NCBI GenBank assembly: GCA_021648195.1
Contig: JAKITG010000004.1
Location: forward strand, 1-32,573
Direction: 5' to 3'
Origin: Flavobacteriaceae bacterium
GTDB lineage: Bacteria; Bacteroidota; Bacteroidia; Flavobacteriales; Flavobacteriaceae
Length of the DNA stretch: 32,573 bases
The position numbers were made by a program, and so were the translations under genes. The notes below the pieces were generated by a model, which saw nothing but the letters and a program-made list of their open reading frames with translations, had not been told where the DNA came from and did not search any database. The stretch's first letter is position 1. Each line of letters begins with the position of its first letter. Below, piece by piece: positions 18,901 to 28,270 of this stretch.

Positions 18901-18996
18901 CTTTGGTTTTTTAGAAGTATTTGAAGCTTGAAAAGTTTTATTTTCTGCCCAATATTTTTGCCATTTGACTTCTATTTCTCTATGCTTATAACTCAT
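15961..18996 (-). CDS. leuS: Leucyl-tRNA synthetase
   Basis: [22 protein letters not shown] (HIGH-type motif), [38 protein letters not shown] (KMSKS). Likely start [13 protein letters not shown] at 18996 rather than 19050. Confidence 0.95.
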   Translation of the reverse strand: [1011 protein letters not shown]

Positions 18997-19159
18997 TATT
19001 CTTGTCTGTACTTTAAGATTGGCAAAGTTACATTTAAAGTAGGAAATCACAAAGGAGAATATTTTCCAAAATTATTTTGAAATTCAAGTTACATTAAAAA
19101 TGACAATTTAATAAAGAGAGTAATTTACATTGCTTATTCTAATTTTAAAATTACCTATT

Positions 19160-19711
19160 CTATTCTTTTACAATAATAATAGGAACTTTCACTCTAGTCG
19201 TATCCCAAGCTAAAACCATATCAACACGCTTCCCTTTGCTCTTAAAACCTATTGAAAAAATTTCAATGGGTTCGGATTTACTTACTTTTGCTTTGACTCT
19301 GGCAACATCAAATTGTTTTTTATATTTAAACGCCCCCCATGCATCTATACTTGAACTCAAAATAAGTGTCCATTCTTTTTCTCCAGGAATAGCAAATAAT
19401 ACATAAGTTCCTGCTTTTACTTTTTTTTCACCAAAAATAACATCTTTATAAAACCTTATTTCTGTTGCTTCATTGGCACCAACACGCCAAACTTTATTAT
19501 ATGGAATTAATGATCCAAAAATATCTCTTCCTTTTTTTTGTGGCCTTCCATAAAGAACCTTTATAACTGGAGGTGAAATTTTATTAGCACGGAAATAAAC
19601 TATATCATGTGGACTTTTATCTATTTCATTAAAATTTTGAGCATTACTTGACAGGCTTAAAAAAAATGAAAGAACAAAGAATAATATGGTTTGAAAATAT
19701 ATATTTTTCAT
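19160..19711 (-). CDS. DUF2911-like secreted protein (paralogue A)
   Basis: 183 aa; signal peptide; KVLYGRPQKKGRDIFG..VWRVGANEATEIRFYKDV..VKAGTYVLFAIPGEKEWTLIL. Confidence 0.8.
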   Translation of the reverse strand: MKNIYFQTILFFVLSFFLSLSSNAQNFNEIDKSPHDIVYFRANKISPPVIKVLYGRPQKKGRDIFGSLIPYNKVWRVGANEATEIRFYKDVIFGEKKVKAGTYVLFAIPGEKEWTLILSSSIDAWGAFKYKKQFDVARVKAKVSKSEPIEIFSIGFKSKGKRVDMVLAWDTTRVKVPIIIVKE

Positions 19712-19736
19712 AGCAATGAATTTATTATAAAGATAT

Positions 19737-19790
19737 AAGGCTCTTCAATATTAAATAAAATTAAGATTTAATGCTTTTGCAACGGTGCTT
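19737..19790. repeat. Degenerate, internally deleted copy of the MITE-like element
   Basis: CAATATTAAATAAAATTAAGATTTAATGC resembles the left arm and is fused to CTTTTGCAACGGT, which resembles the right end. Confidence 0.6.
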
Positions 19791-19862
19791 GATATATAAA
19801 AAACGAATACTCCTATATATTATTGTTAAGCTAAATTAGTTATTACTAAAACGTTGCCTCTA

Positions 19863-19920
19863 ACTTCAAATTTCCTTTAGATTCCCTTTAGATTCTACTT
19901 AGATTCTATTTTTATATTTG
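19863..19920 (+). promoter_or_regulatory. Promoter/operator: four tandem 11-bp repeats, 6-bp gap, -7 TATATTTG
   Basis: ACTTCAAATTT CCTTTAGATTC CCTTTAGATTC TACTTAGATTC (19863-19906), gap 19907-19912, TATATTTG 19913-19920. Confidence 0.8.
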
Positions 19921-19960
19921 GATTATAATTTATTATTAACAATTAAAAACATTTAGAATT

Positions 19961-20254
19961 ATGAAAAAGCTTATTTATTTATTAATGATTGGAGCATTTA
20001 GTTTAACTAGTACAACTATTTTTGCTCAAGAGGTAAAAGAAGCCCAAGAAACCGTTCAAGACAAAGTTGAAGTTCAATTAAGTGACTTACCAGAGGCTGT
20101 CACAAAAGCTTTAGGCGAAAACTTTGCTGGATATACTGCTGAAAAAGCTTACAAAATTATGCATAATGAAAAAGAAATTTATTACGTTTACATGGTAAAA
20201 GATGATGAATCTATTAGAGTTATTATTGATGCTGATGGTAATATACAAGAGTAA
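19961..20254 (+). CDS. Small secreted PepSY-like protein
   Basis: 97 aa; signal peptide MKKLIYLLMIGAFSLTSTTIFAQ; LPEAVTKALGENFAGYTAEKAYKIMHNEKEIYYVYMVKDDESIRVIIDADGNI resembles PepSY-like domains. Confidence 0.75.
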   Translation: MKKLIYLLMIGAFSLTSTTIFAQEVKEAQETVQDKVEVQLSDLPEAVTKALGENFAGYTAEKAYKIMHNEKEIYYVYMVKDDESIRVIIDADGNIQE

Positions 20255-20315
20255 TTCTGTTTAATGTAAGATTTTGGAATAGTGTTGTATAACACTCTTA
20301 AATTAAACAAATCGG

Positions 20316-20350
20316 CACACTTTTTTTTAAAAAAAAGTGTGTCTTTTTTT
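20316..20350 (+). terminator. Terminator between the PepSY-like gene and DUF2911 paralogue B (convergent)
   Basis: CACACTTTTTTTT/AAAAAAAAGTGTG perfect 13-bp arms followed by a T-run. Confidence 0.7.
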
Positions 20351-20360
20351 AGACCTTATC

Positions 20361-20909
20361 TCAAATTCTATTACAAGTTTGCAACGGAATATTTACTCGT
20401 GTTGTATCCCAAGCTAAAACCATATATGTATTTTTCAACTTATGCTTAAATGCTATTGAAAAAATTTCTAATTCTTTAGCCTTTTTGGCAGAAACTTTTA
20501 TTCTAACAACATCTTTAGTTTCATCATAAAAAGATGTTCCCCATGTATCTACATTGCTATTTAAAATAATTGTCCATTCTTTTTCTCCAGGAATAGTATG
20601 TAATATATAGGTGCCTGCTTTTACAACCTTATTTCCAAATCTCACATCTTCATAAAATTTAACTTCAGTTGCTTCATTAGCTCCTGTTCTCCAAATTTTA
20701 CCATACGGAACTTGTTCACCAAACACTTCTTCACCATCCTTTTTCGGTCTTCCATAGACTACTTTTACCAATGGTTCTTGTATTTTATTTTGACGCAAAT
20801 AAGTAATGTCTGTTGGTGTTTTATCTATGTTATTAAATCTTTGAGAATACAATTGATTCTGAGAAATAAAGACATAAAAAAAAACAGTGATAAAACAAAC
20901 TTTTTTCAT
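20361..20909 (-). CDS. DUF2911-like secreted protein (paralogue B)
   Basis: 182 aa; KVVYGRPKKDGEEVFG..IWRTGANEATEVKFYEDV..VKAGTYILHTIPGEKEWTIIL; closely similar to 19160-19711. Confidence 0.8.
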   Translation of the reverse strand: MKKVCFITVFFYVFISQNQLYSQRFNNIDKTPTDITYLRQNKIQEPLVKVVYGRPKKDGEEVFGEQVPYGKIWRTGANEATEVKFYEDVRFGNKVVKAGTYILHTIPGEKEWTIILNSNVDTWGTSFYDETKDVVRIKVSAKKAKELEIFSIAFKHKLKNTYMVLAWDTTRVNIPLQTCNRI

Positions 20910-21481
20910 AGCAATTGATTTTAGTTGTTTAAACTGAAAAAAACATAACGTTAAATTTTTAATTTTATTTTAAATACGAAATGAATGAATTTAATTTTTT
21001 ATTCCCACTCCCTAAATTTCGGGAGGTTTAACACTCCGACGCTTGCGTCAAAATATAAAAGATGAATTCCTTTTAAATACCTCGTAGGCTTACCCCGAGA
21101 TAGTTTGCTTAAAAATGTATGTGAATAAAATTTTTCTAACTCTTACCACTACTTCATTATATGTTATCAATTATATAATTTTAAATAAATTATGTCTAAC
21201 CAAAAAATACTGTAAATTGAAATTCTTAAAAGAAGAGGCTCAATACCTTTTGAGTTTAATTTTTAATTATTTTTATAAAACGACCTGTTTGTTTGTGTTA
21301 AATTCAATTTTTTTCATAATTCTTTATTTTTTATTCTTATTTTATTATAAATTACAATTAAATTACAATTTTTCTACCCTAAGAATTACTAATTGAATCT
21401 ATTTTGCATGATTTTTTAAAAAAAAGTAAGTGATTTTTAGCTTAACACTTATAATCACAACTTTTAAATGATTTTTTATAG

Positions 21482-21643
21482 TATATTTGCATTTGAACTC
21501 ACTCAGAGAATTAACATTATACTGACTCGTACAATTTTAAAATGAGTATAGAAACATTAAAAATGTAATTACCAATTATAAAAAAATATTATTTTTATTT
21601 GAGTTGACAAAAGCTCTTCTTTAACTTTTAAGAAGGGCTTTTT
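21482..21643 (+). ncRNA. Candidate small RNA: -7 TATATTTG to terminator
   Basis: TATATTTG (21482-21489); AAAAGCTCTTCTT-loop-AAGAAGGGCTTTTT (21609-21643); no convincing ORF between. Confidence 0.4.
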
Positions 21644-21711
21644 CATTTTACGATATGTCATTTTAAAACACTATTTTTGTATAATCACTTAATAATTAAT
21701 TCAACATACAA

Positions 21712-22389
21712 ATGAAAATTCTAATTGTAGAAGATGAAATAGAACTACTTAACTCCATGAGTAGTTTCTTGCAAAAAGGAGATTTTGTATGCGAAACATC
21801 ATCAACTTTTTTTGAAGCCGAAGATAAATTCATTTCCTATAATTATGACGTTATCATATTAGATATAAATTTACCTGATGGAAATGGCTTGGATCTTTTA
21901 AAACAAATTAAAAAAACCAAACCAGAAACTGGTGTTCTAATAGTTTCTGCAAAAGACTCATTAGATGATAAATTAAAAGGATTGGATTTAGGAGCAGATG
22001 ACTATATTACTAAACCTTTTCATTTAGCCGAATTAAACTCAAGAGTAAATTCCATCATTAGACGAAGAAAATTTGAAGGAAATGAGAAAATCACCTTCAA
22101 TGAAATTGAAATAAATCCTGATGCAAAAACGGTAATAGCAAATCAAAAAATAATAGAATTAACCAAAAAAGAGTATTATTTACTTTTATATTTCATTACC
22201 AATAAAAACAGAGTTTTAACAAAAGAAGCTATTGCCGAACATTTATGGGGAGATAATATTGATTTGGTTGATAATTTCGACTTTATTTATACTCATATGA
22301 GAAATTTAAGAAAAAAAATAAAGGAAACTGGCGCTAGTGATTATTTAAAAACTATTTATGGTCTTGGCTATAAATTTAGCGACCAATGA
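21712..22389 (+). CDS. OmpR/PhoB-family response regulator
   Basis: 225 aa; MKILIVEDEIELL, DVIILDINLPDGNGLDLL, LDLGADDYITKPFHLAEL receiver; winged-helix C-terminus LTKKEYYLLLYF..YIKTIYGLGYKF-type ending. Confidence 0.95.
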   Translation: MKILIVEDEIELLNSMSSFLQKGDFVCETSSTFFEAEDKFISYNYDVIILDINLPDGNGLDLLKQIKKTKPETGVLIVSAKDSLDDKLKGLDLGADDYITKPFHLAELNSRVNSIIRRRKFEGNEKITFNEIEINPDAKTVIANQKIIELTKKEYYLLLYFITNKNRVLTKEAIAEHLWGDNIDLVDNFDFIYTHMRNLRKKIKETGASDYLKTIYGLGYKFSDQ

Positions 22390-23633
22390 GGTTAATTCAA
22401 AAATCAAAACAAACTTATATAATTTATTCAATAATAATTTTTATTGTTTCTAGTATTGTCATTTTCTTTACTTTAAAAAATGTTTTTACAGAAAAACAAG
22501 ATGAAAGACTAAATTTTCACAAAGAACTTATTGCTAAAAAAATAAAATACGACTACCCTTTGCCCATTTTTGAAGTCGATGATTTTGAAAGTAAAACTCA
22601 CATAAAAGACACTTTATATTATAAAGATACTACATTTTTACATATTGTAAATGGTGTAGAAGTACGCGAAAGATATAGACAACTTACCTCCTATGAGACC
22701 TTACATGGCAAAACCTATAAAATAATAACGCGAGATTCTCAAGTTAAAAATGAAGATTTTATTTTAGTAATTACAATATCAGTTGCTATTGTTATTTTTT
22801 TATTAATTTTAACTATATTTCTTGCAAATACAATCGTTTTAAAAAATGCTTTGCATCCATTTTATGAAAACTTAGAAATTTTAAAAAACTTTTCTGTAGA
22901 AAACAATCAGCCTATTTTCTTACAAGAATCAGAAATTGATGAATTTCAAGAATTAAACTCTTCCTTAATAAAATTAACAAACAAAATTAATTCTGATTTT
23001 AATAATCTAAAAGAGTTTACAGAAAATGCTTCACACGAAATGCAAACTCCATTGGCAATCATGCAATCAAAATCTGAATTACTAATGCAATCAGAAGGCT
23101 TAAACAGCTCACAGAAAAAACAAATAAAATCTATTTATTTAGCCACGCAACGTTTATCTAAGCTCAATAAAACTCTACTTTTACTTTCTAAAATTGAAAA
23201 TCAGCAGTTTAGTGAAAAAGAAGATATTTCAATTAACAAAACCATTGACAGACAACTTGAAATTTTTGAAGATTTCATAGACAATAAAAAAATTAAAATA
23301 ACTAAAAAATATACTGAAAATGTAATAAAACCTACTAATTCAATGCTCTTTGATATGGTAATTTCTAATTTAATAAGCAATGCCATTAAACACAACTTCA
23401 AAGGAGGAAATATTAACATCACAACCTCTAATGACTTTATTACTTTTTCCAATTCTGGAGAAGCACTCAAGCTCTCTTCGAAATCTTTATTTGAAAGATT
23501 TAAAAAAGAAAGTAACTCATCAGACTCTTTCGGACTAGGTCTTGCTATTGTAAAAAAAGTTTGCAATCTGAATGATTGGAAAATAGAGCATAATTACATT
23601 GAAAATCAACATAATTTTTCTATCTATTTTTAA
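22386..23633 (+). CDS. Sensor histidine kinase, partner of the upstream regulator
   Basis: 415 aa; two TM segments; ENASHEMQTPLAIMQSKSELL (H-box), NLISNAIKHN (N-box), FGLGLAIVKKV (G-box); 4-nt overlap with the regulator gene. Confidence 0.94.
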   Translation: MRLIQKSKQTYIIYSIIIFIVSSIVIFFTLKNVFTEKQDERLNFHKELIAKKIKYDYPLPIFEVDDFESKTHIKDTLYYKDTTFLHIVNGVEVRERYRQLTSYETLHGKTYKIITRDSQVKNEDFILVITISVAIVIFLLILTIFLANTIVLKNALHPFYENLEILKNFSVENNQPIFLQESEIDEFQELNSSLIKLTNKINSDFNNLKEFTENASHEMQTPLAIMQSKSELLMQSEGLNSSQKKQIKSIYLATQRLSKLNKTLLLLSKIENQQFSEKEDISINKTIDRQLEIFEDFIDNKKIKITKKYTENVIKPTNSMLFDMVISNLISNAIKHNFKGGNINITTSNDFITFSNSGEALKLSSKSLFERFKKESNSSDSFGLGLAIVKKVCNLNDWKIEHNYIENQHNFSIYF

Positions 23634-23670
23634 TAAAAATTAAGTATTCATAAACAAAAATTTACAACGA

Positions 23671-23706
23671 ACTTCAGATTTACTTTAGATTTTATAAATA
23701 TATTTA
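23671..23706 (+). promoter_or_regulatory. Operator/promoter A: two 11-bp repeats, 6-bp gap, TATATTTA
   Basis: ACTTCAGATTT ACTTTAGATTT (23671-23692), gap 23693-23698, TATATTTA 23699-23706. Confidence 0.75.
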
Positions 23707-23710
23707 CGGT

Positions 23711-23792
23711 ATTCTAAATTATGTTAACAACATCTATTTGAATACTTTAATTTGCGTAAATAAGCCTATTATGACGCTCATAATGGGCTTTT
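23711..23792 (+). ncRNA. Candidate small RNA A (about 80 nt)
   Basis: Between promoter A and terminator AAGCCTATTATGA-CGC-TCATAATGGGCTT (23762-23790) plus TT; no credible ORF. Confidence 0.55.
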
Positions 23793-23819
23793 AAAAACTT
23801 TTTAAAAAAACTAAGTGAA

Positions 23820-23855
23820 ACTTCAGAATTCCTTTAGAATTACAAATTAAATTTA
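23820..23855 (+). promoter_or_regulatory. Operator/promoter B: two 11-bp repeats, 6-bp gap, TAAATTTA
   Basis: ACTTCAGAATT CCTTTAGAATT (23820-23841), gap 23842-23847, TAAATTTA 23848-23855. Confidence 0.75.
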
Positions 23856-23859
23856 CCTT

Positions 23860-24056
23860 CGTTAGTTACAGTTCTATTCAAAATATATTTTATATTTAGA
23901 ATACACTATAAATTAGCAAAAAAGTTTTTTTAAAATATTAAACTGAGGGGAATAATATTTTTATTAAAATTAACATTCTGCAAATAAATTTATTAAGCTA
24001 TTTTCGTTTGCAATAAGTAAAAAGCCCATTCAATCATGTTGAAATGGGCTTTTTTT
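23860..24056 (+). ncRNA. Candidate small RNA B (about 195 nt)
   Basis: Between promoter B and terminator AAAGCCCATTCAA...TTGAAATGGGCTTTTTTT (24021-24056); no credible ORF. Confidence 0.55.
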
Positions 24057-24217
24057 ATTGCCTTATCTTATCCTAAATAAGTTAACTTATATTTAAAAAA
24101 ATCAGGCAAACACAAATCAGCAAAAAACCCAAGAGTTATTTCATTTTTTAAATTAAAATGTTGATAACTTACCCACTTAAATACAACAAAAAACATCCTT
24201 AAAAGCGACTGTTTCAT

Positions 24218-24225
24218 TATATTTG
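24218..24225 (+). promoter_or_regulatory. Putative gyrB -7 element TATATTTG
   Basis: TAnnTTTG match about 40 nt upstream of the gyrB ATG. Confidence 0.5.
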
Positions 24226-24233
24226 TGCGTTAA

Positions 24234-26201
<1,968 letters not shown>

Positions 26202-26254
26202 AGCCCATCTCCTTGAGAGATTAGTAAATAAAATAAATTTAAAATAAAAACAAA

Positions 26255-27181
26255 ATGAAAGTAACAATCATAGGTGCAGGTGCCGTAGGCGCAAGTTGTG
26301 CAGAGTATATCGCCATAAAAAATTTCGCTTCAGAAGTTGTAGTTTTAGACATTAAAGAAGGTTATGCCGAAGGTAAAGCTATGGACTTAATGCAAACAGC
26401 TTCATTAAATGGGTTTGATACTAAAATCACAGGTAGCACAAGTGATTATTCTAAAACAGCAAATAGCGATGTTTGTGTAATAACTTCTGGTATTCCTCGC
26501 AAACCAGGAATGACACGTGAAGAACTTATTGGTATTAATGCTGGAATTGTAAAAACAGTATCCTCTAGTTTATTAGAACATTCTCCAAATACCATCATAA
26601 TTGTGGTAAGTAACCCTATGGATACGATGACTTATTTGGTTCACAAAACAACGGGAATAGCAAAAAATAGAATTATTGGAATGGGTGGGGCATTAGATTC
26701 TGCTCGTTTTAAATATCGTTTAGCAGAAGCTTTAGAAGCTCCAATATCAGATGTTGATGGAATGGTAATAGGTGGTCATTCTGATAAAGGAATGATTCCT
26801 TTAACACGTATGGCGACAAGAAATAGCGTTCCAGTAACTGAGTTTTTATCTAAAGAAAGGCTAGAAAAAGTAGCTACTGACACCAAAGTAGGTGGAGCTA
26901 CATTAACTGGCTTACTAGGAACTTCTGCTTGGTATGCTCCAGGTGCAGCTGTTTCATCTATGGTTAGAGCTATTGCTTGCGATTTAAAAAAAATGTTTCC
27001 ATGTTCAGCATTATTAGAGGGTGAATATGGTTTAAATGATATTTCAATTGGAGTTCCTGTAATTTTAGGAAAAAATGGAATTGAAAAAATCGTAAAAATT
27101 GATTTAACAGATGCCGAAAAATCAAAAATGCAAGAAAGTGCCGCCGCAGTTAAGAAAACAAATGAATTGTTAGAACTTTAA
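26255..27181 (+). CDS. mdh: Malate dehydrogenase
   Basis: 308 aa; VTIIGAGAVGASCAEYIA, TSGIPRKPGMTREELI, VVSNPMDTMTYLV, GMGGALDSARFK, GGHSDKGMIPL. Confidence 0.96.
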   Translation: MKVTIIGAGAVGASCAEYIAIKNFASEVVVLDIKEGYAEGKAMDLMQTASLNGFDTKITGSTSDYSKTANSDVCVITSGIPRKPGMTREELIGINAGIVKTVSSSLLEHSPNTIIIVVSNPMDTMTYLVHKTTGIAKNRIIGMGGALDSARFKYRLAEALEAPISDVDGMVIGGHSDKGMIPLTRMATRNSVPVTEFLSKERLEKVATDTKVGGATLTGLLGTSAWYAPGAAVSSMVRAIACDLKKMFPCSALLEGEYGLNDISIGVPVILGKNGIEKIVKIDLTDAEKSKMQESAAAVKKTNELLEL

Positions 27182-27203
27182 ATTAATCTTATAAAAAATA
27201 ATT

Positions 27204-27866
27204 ATGAAAAAACTTATTTTAATATTACTAATAACACTTAATTTTAGTGTATTTGCTCAAAAAGAATTTAAAGAAGGTGTAATTTATACAAAAATCACCA
27301 TGAATAGTGACAATGAGCAAATGAAAGCTTCATTTGCTATGTTAAGTAACTTATCTACAACAACATATTTTAAAGGAAATAAATCTAGAACAGAAATGGA
27401 CAACCCCATAGCTGGAAAAACAACTTCTATTGTTAATAATGACACCAAAGAAATGCTAGTTTTGATGGATGACCCTATGTTAGGTAAAAAATTTATGAAA
27501 AAGAGTATAGCTGTATCAGAAGAAGAGTTAAAAGATATTAAAGTTACTCCAAATGGAGAAACTAAAACTGTAGTTGGCTATGAATGTAAAGGCTATGATG
27601 TTGTCACTAAACAAGAAGGTATTGAATTAAAAATAAAAATGTTTGTAACCAATAAAATTTTAGCACAAGAACAATATAGTGCAATGTTAGGTGGGAAAAT
27701 AAAAGGATTCCCTATGTACATGGTAATGGATGTAAAACAAGAAGGAATGCCAATAATTACGACTATGGAAGTTACTGAAGCAAAAAAGGAAACTGTTGAC
27801 GACGGTAAATTTGAAATGATTATACCAGAAGGTTATAGTGAAATACAAATACCATCAGAAAAATAA
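27204..27866 (+). CDS. Secreted DUF4412-like protein
   Basis: 220 aa; signal peptide; YTKITMNSDNEQMKASF..YFKGNKSRTEM..KMFVTNKIL..GFPMYMVMDV. Confidence 0.65.
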   Translation: MKKLILILLITLNFSVFAQKEFKEGVIYTKITMNSDNEQMKASFAMLSNLSTTTYFKGNKSRTEMDNPIAGKTTSIVNNDTKEMLVLMDDPMLGKKFMKKSIAVSEEELKDIKVTPNGETKTVVGYECKGYDVVTKQEGIELKIKMFVTNKILAQEQYSAMLGGKIKGFPMYMVMDVKQEGMPIITTMEVTEAKKETVDDGKFEMIIPEGYSEIQIPSEK

Positions 27867-27872
27867 CAATCG

Positions 27873-28055
27873 TTAACCCCGAATTATGTATTAGAAAACA
27901 TATTACATCTTGAAGTTACTGCAAAATATACCTCCGCCTCAGGCAAATACTTTTTGAATTTTAACTGTAGCGATGCTATGTTAAAACTACTAAAAATCAT
28001 ACTTTGTTGTATTTTCAAGCCTTATTACGTTTCTTTAATATATAATTCGGGTTAA
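27873..28055. repeat. MITE-like inverted-repeat element
   Basis: TTAACCCCGAATTATGTATT (27873-27892) versus reverse complement of AATATATAATTCGGGTTAA (28037-28055): about 19-bp inverted ends with one bulge and one mismatch. Confidence 0.5.
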
Positions 28056-28058
28056 TCT

Positions 28059-28264
28059 AAGACCGTTGCAATATTGAGTAAAATTAAGATTTAAAGCTTT
28101 TTTACTTCGAATTACTTCCTTCTCTAAAAATTAACTGCAATATAAAAATTATTCACCCGCTTACTATATCTGTAATAGATATAGTAAGCGGGTGAATGAC
28201 TAATTTTGTTAAATTTTTATCGAGCGTCGTACTTCTTTGTCAAAAGAGCTTTTGCAACGGTCTT
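28059..28264. mobile_element. MITE-like element, copy 2, with 47-bp palindrome in its centre
   Basis: 13-bp perfect TIRs, same 72-bp and 57-bp arms as 5271-5432, flanked by direct repeat AATCT; centre contains ATTCACCCGCTTACTATATCT-GTAAT-AGATATAGTAAGCGGGTGAAT (28151-28197). Confidence 0.88.
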
Positions 28265-28270
28265 AATCTT

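Noticed and set aside
19863-19906. Four short direct repeats considered as a CRISPR-like array
   Set aside because: Units are contiguous 11-mers with no spacers and sit directly before a promoter, so they fit an operator.
21115-21396. 93-aa plus-strand ORF in the gap before the response regulator
   Set aside because: Composition-driven hydrophobic and Leu/Phe/Tyr/Lys-rich translation in very AT-rich DNA; no recognisable family or convincing start context.
23715-23745. Tiny ORF ATGTTAACAACATCTATTTGA in candidate RNA A
   Set aside because: Six codons (MLTTSI) with no support; does not argue for a coding function.
24140-24200. Possible origin-like or DnaA-box region upstream of gyrB
   Set aside because: No convincing TTATCCACA cluster; only AT-rich DNA and TTGATAACTTACCCAC.
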